Positions 1 through 5,302 of a stretch of DNA of 7,559 nucleotides are shown here, in pieces; within the stretch, counting starts at the first letter, position 1, and the number at the start of each line of letters is the position of its first letter. The notes beneath the pieces are model-generated. The model was not told the origin of the DNA, searched no databases, and saw nothing but the letters and a program-made list of their open reading frames with translations. This stretch comes from Gammaproteobacteria bacterium. GTDB taxonomy: Bacteria > Pseudomonadota > Gammaproteobacteria > Steroidobacterales > Steroidobacteraceae. The position numbers were made by a program, and so were the translations under genes. The stretch is taken from NCBI GenBank assembly GCA_009923475.1, contig RFTM01000072.1, forward strand, positions 1-7,559, given 5' to 3'.

Positions 1-2
1 AG

Positions 3-605
3 GGTGAGGCGGAGCGCATCGTGCGCGAGACGGCCGAGTGGATGCTGCGCGATGTCGCAGCGGCATCGGCCGTCGGCGCAGGCGGCGCGGCGCCGATGCG
101 CCATGTCGCGCTGCGCTACTTCAACGTGGCGGGCGCCGAGGGCAGGGGCCGCATCGGCCAAGCGCGTCGCGACGCCTTCCATCTCGTGCACGTCGCCGCC
201 GAGCATGTGACCGGCAAGCGCGACCATGTCGCGATCTTCGGCACCGACTACCCCACGCCCGACGGCACGGCCGTACGGGATTACCTGCATGTCGAGGACC
301 TCGCGCGTGCGCATCTCGACGCGCTCGACTACCTGCGCCACGGCGGCGCATCGACCACGCTGAACGTCGGTTACGGCCACGGCTACAGCGTGCGCGAGGT
401 GCTCGCCGCCGTGAAGCGCGCGGCCGGCAAGCCGCTCGTGCTGAAAGAAGGGCCGCGCCGCGAGGGCGACCCGCCGGAGCTCGTCTCGGAGGCCTCGACC
501 ATCCGCCGCGTGCTCGGCTGGCAGCCGCGGCTCGACGACCTCGATGTCATCGTGCGCAGCGCCATCGAGTGGGAGCGCAAGCTGCCGGGACTGGGCTGGC
601 GCTGA
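3..605 (+). CDS. galE: UDP-glucose 4-epimerase, 3' part only (5' end outside window)
   Basis: This is the C-terminal ~200 residues of an extended short-chain dehydrogenase/reductase of the GalE type, which interconverts UDP-glucose and UDP-galactose in the cytoplasm using bound NAD. The reading frame is open from base 3 to the TGA at 603-605. Family hallmarks visible in order are RYFNVAGA, then AIFGTDYPTPDGTAVRDYLH followed by VEDLARAH, then LNVGYGHGYSVREVL, then RREGDPPELV and a terminal VLGW segment; these build the UDP-sugar binding half. The Rossmann domain lies before the window. The catalytic YxxxK motif should fall at or just before the first visible residues. If the family is aligned without gaps through EWMLRD, Glu and Arg sit where Tyr and Lys are expected; an insertion could equally explain this. 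The last Arg codon and the stop lie inside repeat copy 1. It could be another UDP-hexose epimerase, but the C-terminal motifs fit GalE well. Confidence 0.88.
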   Translation, partial: GEAERIVRETAEWMLRDVAAASAVGAGGAAPMRHVALRYFNVAGAEGRGRIGQARRDAFHLVHVAAEHVTGKRDHVAIFGTDYPTPDGTAVRDYLHVEDLARAHLDALDYLRHGGASTTLNVGYGHGYSVREVLAAVKRAAGKPLVLKEGPRREGDPPELVSEASTIRRVLGWQPRLDDLDVIVRSAIEWERKLPGLGWR

Positions 606-642
606 GCCCTCAGCCGTCGGCGCGCTCGGCGCCCCGCAACGG
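600..642. repeat. 43-bp direct repeat, copy 1 (left flank of brnTA)
   Basis: This stretch matches 1254-1296 at 41 of 43 positions, in the same orientation; differences are T617/C1271 and G628/C1282. It starts with the last Arg codon and TGA stop of galE. It contains two small inverted repeats: GCTGAG-CC-CTCAGC (601-614) and GGCGC-N5-GCGCC (619-633). Read on the minus strand it encodes PLRGAERADG followed by a stop, nearly the same tail that copy 2 gives to the DUF1145 gene. It could be a dispersed palindromic intergenic repeat with terminator-like hairpins, or a duplication made when brnTA entered. Confidence 0.85.
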
Positions 643-724
643 CCCTCGACCGGCCGCATTTCCGTGAAAATCCCTCGTTTCCGCGCTCGGAGCAGACGGC
701 GCGAGCCGCTAGCCTTGTCACGGC

Positions 725-753
725 TTGACGGCACTATTATCCGTAACTACAAT
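725..753 (+). promoter_or_regulatory. Candidate sigma70-type promoter of brnTA
   Basis: TTGACG (725-730) and TACAAT (748-753) are separated by exactly 17 bp. Each differs from the -35 or -10 consensus at one position. The predicted start of transcription, about 7 nt after the -10 box, falls at about 760, on the brnT ATG (758-760), so the message would have little or no 5' leader. A short inverted repeat, GTAA-N6-TTAC (743-756), overlaps the -10 box and would be a reasonable operator for the BrnA antitoxin or the BrnTA complex, but it is short enough to be chance. Confidence 0.65.
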
Positions 754-757
754 TACT

Positions 758-1048
758 ATGCTGATCTCCTACGATCCGCGAAAACGCCGGCGCACGCTCG
801 AGGAACGCGGGCTCGACTTCGACGATGCAGCGATCGTGTTTTCGGGCGTTACTTTCGAGCTTGCCGACCTGCGCCGCGAATACGGCGAGCATCGGCGGAT
901 CTGCTACGGCCACCTGGCCGACCGGATGGTCGTGATCGGGTACGTGCAGCGCGGAGATACCCGCCATGTGTTCAGCATGAGGAAAGCCAATGCCCGCGAA
1001 AAAACCCGCCTCTCCGCGCTCCTTGAAGTCGGACCTGCGCAAGTTTGA
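758..1048 (+). CDS. brnT: BrnT family type II toxin
   Basis: This 96-residue protein fits the BrnT family: small RelE-like ribonuclease toxins that inhibit translation by cleaving RNA and are neutralised by BrnA. The N-terminal signature YDPRKRRRTLEERGLDFDDA (residues 5-24) is followed by VFSG, the YGEHR segment (42-46), a hydrophobic strand RMVVIGYVQRGDTRHVFSMR and the family-typical MRKANAREK (74-82). Typical BrnT proteins are about 90-100 residues. The ATG at 758 was chosen because it places YDPRK at the usual distance from the N terminus; an upstream TTG at 725 is the -35 box. There is no Shine-Dalgarno before the ATG, in keeping with a leaderless or nearly leaderless transcript. The gene overlaps brnA by 59 bp, toxin first, which is the usual brnTA order and implies co-translation. 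The many Arg codons and acidic patches are normal for the family. Confidence 0.9.
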   Translation: MLISYDPRKRRRTLEERGLDFDDAAIVFSGVTFELADLRREYGEHRRICYGHLADRMVVIGYVQRGDTRHVFSMRKANAREKTRLSALLEVGPAQV

Positions 1049-1259
1049 CGCTGCTCCGATAAAGCGGGCGCACTATCGCGAACTGCCCGACCTTACGGAC
1101 GAGATGATCGCCCGCGGCGAGGTGCGCAGGCCCGGTCGGCCGCGTTCGCGCAACCCGCGCGTGCTGCTGACGATCCGGATCCCGGCAGATGTGCTGGCCC
1201 GCTGGAAGGCGACCGGCCCGGGATGGCAGACCCGGATGGCCGAGCGGCTTTCACGCTGA
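990..1259 (+). CDS. brnA: BrnA family antitoxin
   Basis: The 89-residue product is the antitoxin partner of BrnT. In characterised modules BrnA binds and blocks the toxin, and its C-terminal ribbon-helix-helix-like domain represses the brnTA promoter. A basic N-terminal tail is followed by YRELPDLTDEMIARGEV (29-45, the region expected to contact toxin), then a basic linker RRPGRPRSRNPR and the DNA-binding segment VLLTIRIPADVLARWKATGP with GWQTRM (58-83), a strand-helix-helix of the BrnA type. The ATG at 990 has a good ribosome binding site, GAGGA, six nucleotides upstream inside brnT. The protein ends soon after GWQTRM, with the final Arg codon and TGA provided by repeat copy 2, so the second helix may be slightly short. 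The next gene is convergent, its stop only 4 bp away. Confidence 0.88.
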   Translation: MPAKKPASPRSLKSDLRKFDAAPIKRAHYRELPDLTDEMIARGEVRRPGRPRSRNPRVLLTIRIPADVLARWKATGPGWQTRMAERLSR

Positions 1260-1296
1260 GCCCTCAGCCGCCGGCGCGCTCCGCGCCCCGCAACGG
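1254..1296. repeat. 43-bp direct repeat, copy 2 (right flank of brnTA)
   Basis: Second copy of the repeat at 600-642, 654 bp downstream and in the same orientation. It contains the last Arg codon and stop of brnA on the plus strand, and on the minus strand the stop and last ten codons (PLRGAERAGG) of the DUF1145 gene. Here the second inverted repeat is one pair longer than in copy 1: GGCGCG-CTC-CGCGCC (1273-1287). One of the two differences between the copies is the base that completes this stem. Confidence 0.85.
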
Positions 1297-1548
1297 GCTC
1301 AGGTGCAACAACCCGAACAGCAGCGTCAGCACGACGCTGGCTGCGAGCGGGCCGCGGTAGCGCTTCACCCGCCCCCAGAAGAGGGGCAGCTCAAGCGCGT
1401 GGAGGGCAAGGAAGACGGCTGAGAGGACCGGGGCCAAGGGCAACACCCCGTCCGGCAGCCAGCCCGCCAGATGCCCCAGAGCGGCCGCATAGAGCGCCAC
1501 GCAGAGGGCCTTGCCGGCGGTGAGCCAGGGAGAGGTCCGGGGGGTCAC
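1264..1548 (-). CDS. DUF1145 family small inner-membrane protein
   Basis: This 94-residue, very hydrophobic protein resembles the DUF1145 family of Gammaproteobacteria (for example E. coli YhhL), which has no established function. Three membrane-spanning stretches are visible at about residues 11-30, 35-57 and 67-84. The family-like pieces are HALELPLF (50-57, a His-x-x-Glu-Leu motif near the end of the second span), a basic loop GRVKRYRG, and LLFGLLHLSP (77-85). The start is a GTG at 1546-1548 with no strong ribosome binding site; no better in-frame start was seen. The gene lies directly 3' of tRNA-Glu on the same strand (19 bp away), so it may be read through from the tRNA promoter. It converges on brnA. 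Its last ten residues come from the repeat and may not belong to the original protein. The family call rests on recalled motif similarity. Confidence 0.72.
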   Translation of the reverse strand: MTPRTSPWLTAGKALCVALYAAALGHLAGWLPDGVLPLAPVLSAVFLALHALELPLFWGRVKRYRGPLAASVVLTLLFGLLHLSPLRGAERAGG

Positions 1549-1567
1549 GGCGCGCCCCGGCTGGAAG

Positions 1568-1643
1568 TGGCGTCCCCAAGGGGATTCGAACCCCTGTTAC
1601 TGCCGTGAAAGGGCAATGTCCTGGGCCTCTAGACGATGGGGAC
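1568..1643 (-). tRNA. tRNA-Glu (anticodon TTC)
   Basis: A complete 76-nt cloverleaf including encoded CCA. Acceptor arms are GTCCCCA (5') and TGGGGAC (3') with discriminator G. The anticodon loop is CTTTCAC with TTC at 1607-1609, and the T loop is GTTCGAATC-like. It follows tRNA-Ala after a 19-nt spacer and is probably processed from the same transcript. Confidence 0.98.
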
Positions 1644-1662
1644 GCCGAAACCCCAAGGAAGT

Positions 1663-1738
<76 letters not shown>

Positions 1739-1752
1739 AGAAGAGGGTGCGG

Positions 1753-1781
1753 ATGGTACGGAACCCCCTCGATAAAGGCAA
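1753..1781 (-). promoter_or_regulatory. Candidate promoter of the tRNA-Ala/tRNA-Glu unit
   Basis: On the minus strand TTGCCT (1776-1781) and TACCAT (1753-1758) are 17 bp apart, each matching the consensus at four of six positions. The predicted start is about 8 nt before the mature tRNA-Ala. The following CCGCACC stretch is GC-rich, as is usual in the discriminator of stringently controlled stable-RNA promoters. The boxes are modest, and the tRNAs could also be read through from gltX. Confidence 0.45.
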
Positions 1782-1788
1782 GGCGCAA

Positions 1789-1807
1789 GGGCGCCCCGAT
1801 GGCGCCC
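1789..1807 (-). terminator. Terminator-like hairpin downstream of gltX
   Basis: A perfect 7-bp GC-rich stem GGGCGCC/GGCGCCC with a 5-nt loop lies 25 bp past the gltX stop. In the minus-strand direction it is followed by TTGCGCCTTGCCTTTATC, which is only moderately T-rich. It may end or attenuate the gltX transcript before the tRNAs. Confidence 0.4.
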
Positions 1808-1813
1808 CGCCGT

Positions 1814-1842
1814 CGGCCGGCTGGCAATCCGTCAGCCGGCCG
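1814..1842 (-). other. 10-bp stem-loop spanning the gltX stop codon
   Basis: CGGCCGGCTG (1814-1823) and CAGCCGGCCG (1833-1842) form a perfect 10-bp stem with a 9-nt loop. The gltX TGA (1832-1834) sits at the base of the loop. No T-tract follows, so it is not a standard intrinsic terminator; it could protect the message 3' end or mark a processing point between gltX and the tRNAs. Confidence 0.6.
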
Positions 1843-3250
1843 GTGCCGCCCCTGCCAAGGCCGCGTCCAAGCGCGCCAGCGAGCGCTCCCGGCCGAGCAG
1901 CTCCAGGGTGAGGTCGATGGGCGGGGAGATGGTGTTGCCGGTGAGGGCCACCCGCAGCGGCTGGGCGACCTTGCCGAGGCCGATGCCGCGCGCAGTCGCG
2001 AGCGCGTTCAGCGCCGCATTGAGGGGCGCCGCCGTCCAATCGCCCGCGTCCGCGAGCACGCCGCGCAGCTCCGCGAGCACCGCCCTGCCCTCGTCGCCCA
2101 GGTGCTTGGCGGCCGCCTTGGCGTCAAGTTCGACGGTGTCGCCGAAGAAGTACCGGCTCGACTGCGCCATCTCCTTGAGCGTCTTCACGCGCTCGCGCTG
2201 CGCGACCACGATGCGCGCGAGGAAGGCGTCGTCCGCCGCCGCGCCGCTCGCCGTGTCGATGCCGATCCGCGCGAGGTGCGGCTTTAGGTAGGGCACCACC
2301 GTCGCCGGGTCTGCGCGCATCAGGTGCTGCTGGTTGAGCCACAGCAGTTTCTCGGGGTTGAAGGCCGAAGCGGCCTTGTTCACGTCGGCGATGTCGAAGG
2401 CGGCGATCATCTCCTCGCGCGTGAACACCTCCTGGTCGCCGTGCGACCAGCCGAGGCGCACGAGGTAGTTGAGCAGCGCGTCCGGGAGGTAGCCGTCCTC
2501 CTCGTACTGCAGCACGCTCACCGCGCCGTGGCGCTTCGAGAGCTTGGCGCCGTCCGGCCCGAGGATCATCGGCACATGCGCGTACACCGGGATCTTCGCG
2601 CCGAGGGCCGCCAGCATGTTCATCTGCCGCGGCGTGTTGTTGAGGTGGTCGTCGCCGCGGATCACGTGCGTGACGCCCATGTCGGCGTCGTCCACCACCA
2701 CGCAGAAGTTGTAGGTCGGCGTCCCATCGCCGCGCGCGATCACGAGGTCGTCGAGCTCGCTGTTGCGGAACACCACGCGCCCGTGCACCTGGTCCTCCAC
2801 CACCACCTCGCCGTCGAGCGGGTTGCGGAAGCGGATCACCGGCTCGACGCCGGGGCGCGAATCCGTACGGTCGCGCCAGCGGCCGTCGTAGCGCGGCTTC
2901 TCCTTGCGCGCCATCTGCTCTGCGCGCAGCTGCTCGAGCTCTTCCTTGGTGCAGTAGCAGCGGTAGGCCTTGCCCTCGGCCAGCCACTGCGCGATGACCT
3001 CCTTGTAGCGCGGGAAGCGCGCCGTCTGGAAGTACGGGCCCTCGTCGGCCGCGAGGCCGAGCCACTGCATGCCCTCGAGGATCACCCGCACCGCCTCGTC
3101 GGTCGAGCGCTCGCGGTCGGTGTCCTCGACGCGCAGGATGAACTTGCCGCCGCGGCGGCGGGCGTACAGCCAGGAGAACAGGGCCGTCCGGACGCCGCCG
3201 ATATGCAGCATGCCGGTCGGGCTGGGGGCAAAACGGGTGACGACGCTCAT
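1832..3250 (-). CDS. gltX: Glutamyl-tRNA synthetase (GluRS)
   Basis: GluRS is a cytoplasmic class I aminoacyl-tRNA synthetase that charges tRNA-Glu with glutamate using ATP. The 472-residue length is normal. The N terminus [14 protein letters not shown] (6-19) carries the HIGH-type motif HIGG (16-19). GDDHLNNT (199-206) and KLSKRHG (236-242, the KMSKS-type loop) complete the catalytic Rossmann domain; the alpha-helical anticodon-binding region follows to the C terminus. Of the four E. coli zinc ligands (Cys98, Cys100, Cys125, His127), Cys98 and Cys100 are present in YRCYC, but positions 125 and 127 are Trp and Asp in YDGRWRD, so a zinc site of that kind is unlikely. The ATG at 3250 gives the standard [13 protein letters not shown] start; no clear Shine-Dalgarno is seen. 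The gene is followed on the same strand by tRNA-Ala and its own substrate, tRNA-Glu. GltX rather than the non-discriminating form cannot be proven without checking for gatCAB. Confidence 0.98.
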   Translation of the reverse strand: MSVVTRFAPSPTGMLHIGGVRTALFSWLYARRRGGKFILRVEDTDRERSTDEAVRVILEGMQWLGLAADEGPYFQTARFPRYKEVIAQWLAEGKAYRCYCTKEELEQLRAEQMARKEKPRYDGRWRDRTDSRPGVEPVIRFRNPLDGEVVVEDQVHGRVVFRNSELDDLVIARGDGTPTYNFCVVVDDADMGVTHVIRGDDHLNNTPRQMNMLAALGAKIPVYAHVPMILGPDGAKLSKRHGAVSVLQYEEDGYLPDALLNYLVRLGWSHGDQEVFTREEMIAAFDIADVNKAASAFNPEKLLWLNQQHLMRADPATVVPYLKPHLARIGIDTASGAAADDAFLARIVVAQRERVKTLKEMAQSSRYFFGDTVELDAKAAAKHLGDEGRAVLAELRGVLADAGDWTAAPLNAALNALATARGIGLGKVAQPLRVALTGNTISPPIDLTLELLGRERSLARLDAALAGAAPAG

Positions 3251-3286
3251 GGGGGGCGAAGTCTAGCGCAGCCGCCCCGCCCGTCG

Positions 3287-3292
3287 TAGAAT
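3287..3292 (+). promoter_or_regulatory. Candidate -10 box for tRNA-Val
   Basis: TAGAAT matches the -10 consensus at five of six positions and is followed by the GC-rich CCGCGTCC, typical of stable-RNA promoters. Transcription would start about 12 nt before the tRNA. No recognisable -35 box is present at the right distance, so the call is tentative. This 60-bp divergent gap must also hold the gltX promoter, which I could not identify. Confidence 0.4.
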
Positions 3293-3310
3293 CCGCGTCC
3301 TTTCCCGGGC

Positions 3311-3385
3311 GGGCGGTTAGCTCAGCGGTAGAGCACTGCTTTCACACGGCAGGGGTCACTGGTTCAATCCCAGTACCGCCCACCA
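3311..3385 (+). tRNA. tRNA-Val (anticodon CAC)
   Basis: A complete 75-nt cloverleaf with encoded CCA. Acceptor arms are GGGCGGT and ACCGCCC with discriminator A. The anticodon stem is CTGCT/GGCAG, the loop TTCACAC, and the anticodon CAC lies at 3343-3345. The T arm is ACTGG-TTCAATC-CCAGT. It is divergent from gltX and converges on the OCD-family gene, whose stop is only 4 bp beyond the CCA. A GGGGC-AAG-GCCCC hairpin inside that gene (3402-3414) is the only visible candidate for termination. Confidence 0.97.
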
Positions 3386-3389
3386 TCCA

Positions 3390-4361
3390 TCAGGCACTCG
3401 CGGGGCAAGGCCCCACCCGTTCCCTGATGTACGCGGCCGCGGCCAGGTCCTGCACGACGTGGCCCAGCGACTTGTAGACGGTGATCTGCTCGTCCGAGGT
3501 CCTGCCCGCAACGCGGCCCGCCAAGACCTCGCCGATCTCGCCCAGGATGTGCGTGGCGTCGATCAGGCCGGCGTCACGGGCGATCAGGAACTCCGCCGCC
3601 GCCACCAGCGCCGACTCCCGGCTGTCCACGAAGTAGCGGCTCGCGCAGACGAGTTCCGAGTCGACTTCGGTGGGACCGGCGTAGCTCGAGCCGACGACGT
3701 TCACATGGGTCCCCGGCTTCACCCACTTGCCGTACAGCACCGGCGTGTCGGCGCAGGTCACGGTGCAGATGATGTCGGCGCGGGCCGCAGCCTCCTCGCC
3801 GTCGCGGATGGCGATGACGGGGATGCCGGTCGCCTCGGCAAGCCGACCGGCGAACGACGCAGCGGATCCCGGCCGCCGGCCCCAGACCAGGACCTCTTCG
3901 AGCTGCCGCACGCGCATGATCGCGTGGATGTGGCTCTCGGCCTGGTGTCCGCAGCCGAAGATCGCGAGTCGCGCGGCATCCGGCCGTGCGAGCGCGGCCG
4001 TGGCGACGGCCGAGGCGGCGGCGGTCCGGATGCGGGTGATCTCCGTGGCATCCGCGACGCAGGTGACGATGCCTGTGTTGCGGTCCATGAGCACGACGAC
4101 GCCGTTGTGCGAGTTGTGCCCGGGGTGGTCGGGGTCGCGCACGACGGAGGCGAGCTTCGCGCCCATCCCGCCGGGAGCGGCGAGCGAACCCGGCATCGTG
4201 CCGAGCAGCACGTCGGCCGACACGCGATGGATGTTGCGCAGCGGCTGGGGCGTGCCGAGGACGCTGAAGTCGGACATCGCCTTGCGCACTGCGGCGATGC
4301 AGCCCTCGTAGTCGAGCAGCCTGCGCACGCCGTCCGCATCGATCATGGCGTAGGTATTCAA
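3390..4361 (-). CDS. Ornithine cyclodeaminase / mu-crystallin family NAD(P)-dependent protein
   Basis: The 323-residue product has the full length of the OCD/mu-crystallin superfamily, which includes ornithine cyclodeaminase, archaeal alanine dehydrogenase and several ketimine or imine reductases. Visible motifs are GAKLASV (67-73) with the substrate-carboxylate Lys69, ATEITRIRTAAASAVAT (105-121) with Arg112, the dinucleotide-binding loop IFGCGHQAESH (134-144), and VYKSLGHVVQD (295-305). The catalytic Asp of true ornithine cyclodeaminase (Asp228 in the Pseudomonas putida enzyme, in a GGD context) is not conserved: the segment reads NVVGSSYAGPTEVD (221-234), with Ser there. It is thus more likely a reductase or dehydrogenase of another imino/amino acid. 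A TTG start at 4359-4361 is preferred because GGGAG lies six bases upstream; the ATG at 4344-4346 has no such site and would shorten the protein by five residues. It follows the alpha/beta hydrolase gene by 14 bp, as last gene of the operon. Confidence 0.85.
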   Translation of the reverse strand: MNTYAMIDADGVRRLLDYEGCIAAVRKAMSDFSVLGTPQPLRNIHRVSADVLLGTMPGSLAAPGGMGAKLASVVRDPDHPGHNSHNGVVVLMDRNTGIVTCVADATEITRIRTAAASAVATAALARPDAARLAIFGCGHQAESHIHAIMRVRQLEEVLVWGRRPGSAASFAGRLAEATGIPVIAIRDGEEAAARADIICTVTCADTPVLYGKWVKPGTHVNVVGSSYAGPTEVDSELVCASRYFVDSRESALVAAAEFLIARDAGLIDATHILGEIGEVLAGRVAGRTSDEQITVYKSLGHVVQDLAAAAYIRERVGPCPASA

Positions 4362-4375
4362 GGGCGGCTCCCGGG

Positions 4376-5269
4376 TCAATCGAAGCGGCGCAGGAAGGTC
4401 GCGATCGCCTCCATCGCGCCGTTCGCCTCGGGCAGCCGCGGCGCGAACAGGTGCCACACATGCGGCATCTCCGGCCAGAGCTCGAAGGTGACGTCCACGC
4501 CCGCGGCCGCCGCGCGCTCGTGGAACCGGATGTTCTCCACGAGCCCGAGTTCCGCTCCGCCCACCTGCAACAGCAACGGCGGGAGCGACGACAGCGCGCC
4601 GTAGATCGGCGAGACGACGGGATTCCGGGGGTCGATGCCCGCCAGGAAGAACGCCTTCATCTTGACGTAGTGGTCGCGCAGCGCGAGCGGGATCGCCTCG
4701 GTCATGCACATGTCCACGGCCCCCGAGAGGGTCGCGATCGCATCCGGGCCCCGCGCGCCCTTGTCCAACAGGCCGTAAGCGGTGGACAGCGAGAGCCCGC
4801 CCCCCGCCGAGTCGCCCGAGATGAATATCCGGCGGGCGCGGCCCGCACCGAGAGGCCCGTTCTCGGTGCACCACTCGTAGGCGCGCAGGCAATCCGCGCG
4901 CGCATCCAGGATCGAGTGTTCCGGTGCGAGCCGGTACTCGACGTTGAGCACGCAGCATCCGGTCAAGTGCGCAAGGCGAGCGGCGTGCGCGCGGTACATC
5001 TCCAAGTCGCCGCCGATGTAACCCCCGCCATGCAGGTAGACGAGACGACGCCCGGTGTCGCTGTCAGGCTCGAACAGCCACTCGCAGCGCACGCCGTCGG
5101 CGGAGACGGGCTTGACCGAAACGGAGGGCGGGATCACGCCGTACTTCGTGACCGGACGCATGCAGGCCCGCAGGCGATGCACATCGATGGGAGGGCCCAT
5201 GGACGCGAAGGTCTCCGCCGCGAGGGCGCCCATCTCGGCCATGATGTCGTTCAGTTCGGGCGATGCCAT
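4376..5269 (-). CDS. Alpha/beta hydrolase, hormone-sensitive lipase (family IV) type esterase
   Basis: This 297-residue protein belongs to the bacterial HSL group of alpha/beta hydrolases, usually cytoplasmic esterases of short-chain esters or lactones. The oxyanion motif HGGGY (80-84), EYRLAPEH (111-118) and the nucleophile elbow GDSAGG (152-157, Ser154) are all clear. The catalytic His is probably His270 in MPHVWHLF. The acid is less certain: the region normally reading E-x-x-x-D reads GAELGLVENIRF (238-249), with Val244 at the usual Asp position and Glu245 next to it. There is no signal peptide. The ATG at 5269 has a good ribosome binding site, GGAG, five bases upstream. It lies 33 bp after the serine hydrolase gene and 14 bp before the OCD-family gene, so co-transcription is likely. 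The substrate is unknown; the neighbours suggest an amino acid-derived ester, amide or lactone. Confidence 0.88.
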   Translation of the reverse strand: MASPELNDIMAEMGALAAETFASMGPPIDVHRLRACMRPVTKYGVIPPSVSVKPVSADGVRCEWLFEPDSDTGRRLVYLHGGGYIGGDLEMYRAHAARLAHLTGCCVLNVEYRLAPEHSILDARADCLRAYEWCTENGPLGAGRARRIFISGDSAGGGLSLSTAYGLLDKGARGPDAIATLSGAVDMCMTEAIPLALRDHYVKMKAFFLAGIDPRNPVVSPIYGALSSLPPLLLQVGGAELGLVENIRFHERAAAAGVDVTFELWPEMPHVWHLFAPRLPEANGAMEAIATFLRRFD

Positions 5270-5302
5270 CTTTGCTCCTGGGCGAGGGTCATGAGTGGCG
5301 GA

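Noticed and set aside
725..757. TTG start for a longer BrnT
   Set aside because: The TTG is the -35 box of the predicted promoter, has no ribosome binding site, and the extra residues are not BrnT-like; the ATG at 758 fits the family.
3253..3270. TAGACT (minus strand) as the gltX -10 box
   Set aside because: There is no -35 box at a suitable distance, and the start would fall almost on the gltX ATG, so the evidence is too weak.
2324..3289. 321-codon open frame on the plus strand antisense to gltX
   Set aside because: Its translation is low-complexity His/Val/Arg/Glu sequence, and the opposite strand is an unmistakable glutamyl-tRNA synthetase.
3311..3400. tRNA-Val 3' end as an integration (att) site
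   Set aside because: No second copy of the tRNA 3' end and no integrase were seen in the window; the adjacent genes look metabolic rather than mobile.
3402..3414. GGGGC-AAG-GCCCC hairpin as a tRNA-Val terminator
   Set aside because: The stem is short, lies in the OCD-family coding sequence and has no T-tract, so it was noted but not called.
3390..4958. 522-codon frame that would fuse extra sequence to the OCD-family protein
   Set aside because: The upstream part is an out-of-frame reading of the esterase gene. A TTG with a good ribosome binding site at 4361 gives a normal-length OCD-family protein.
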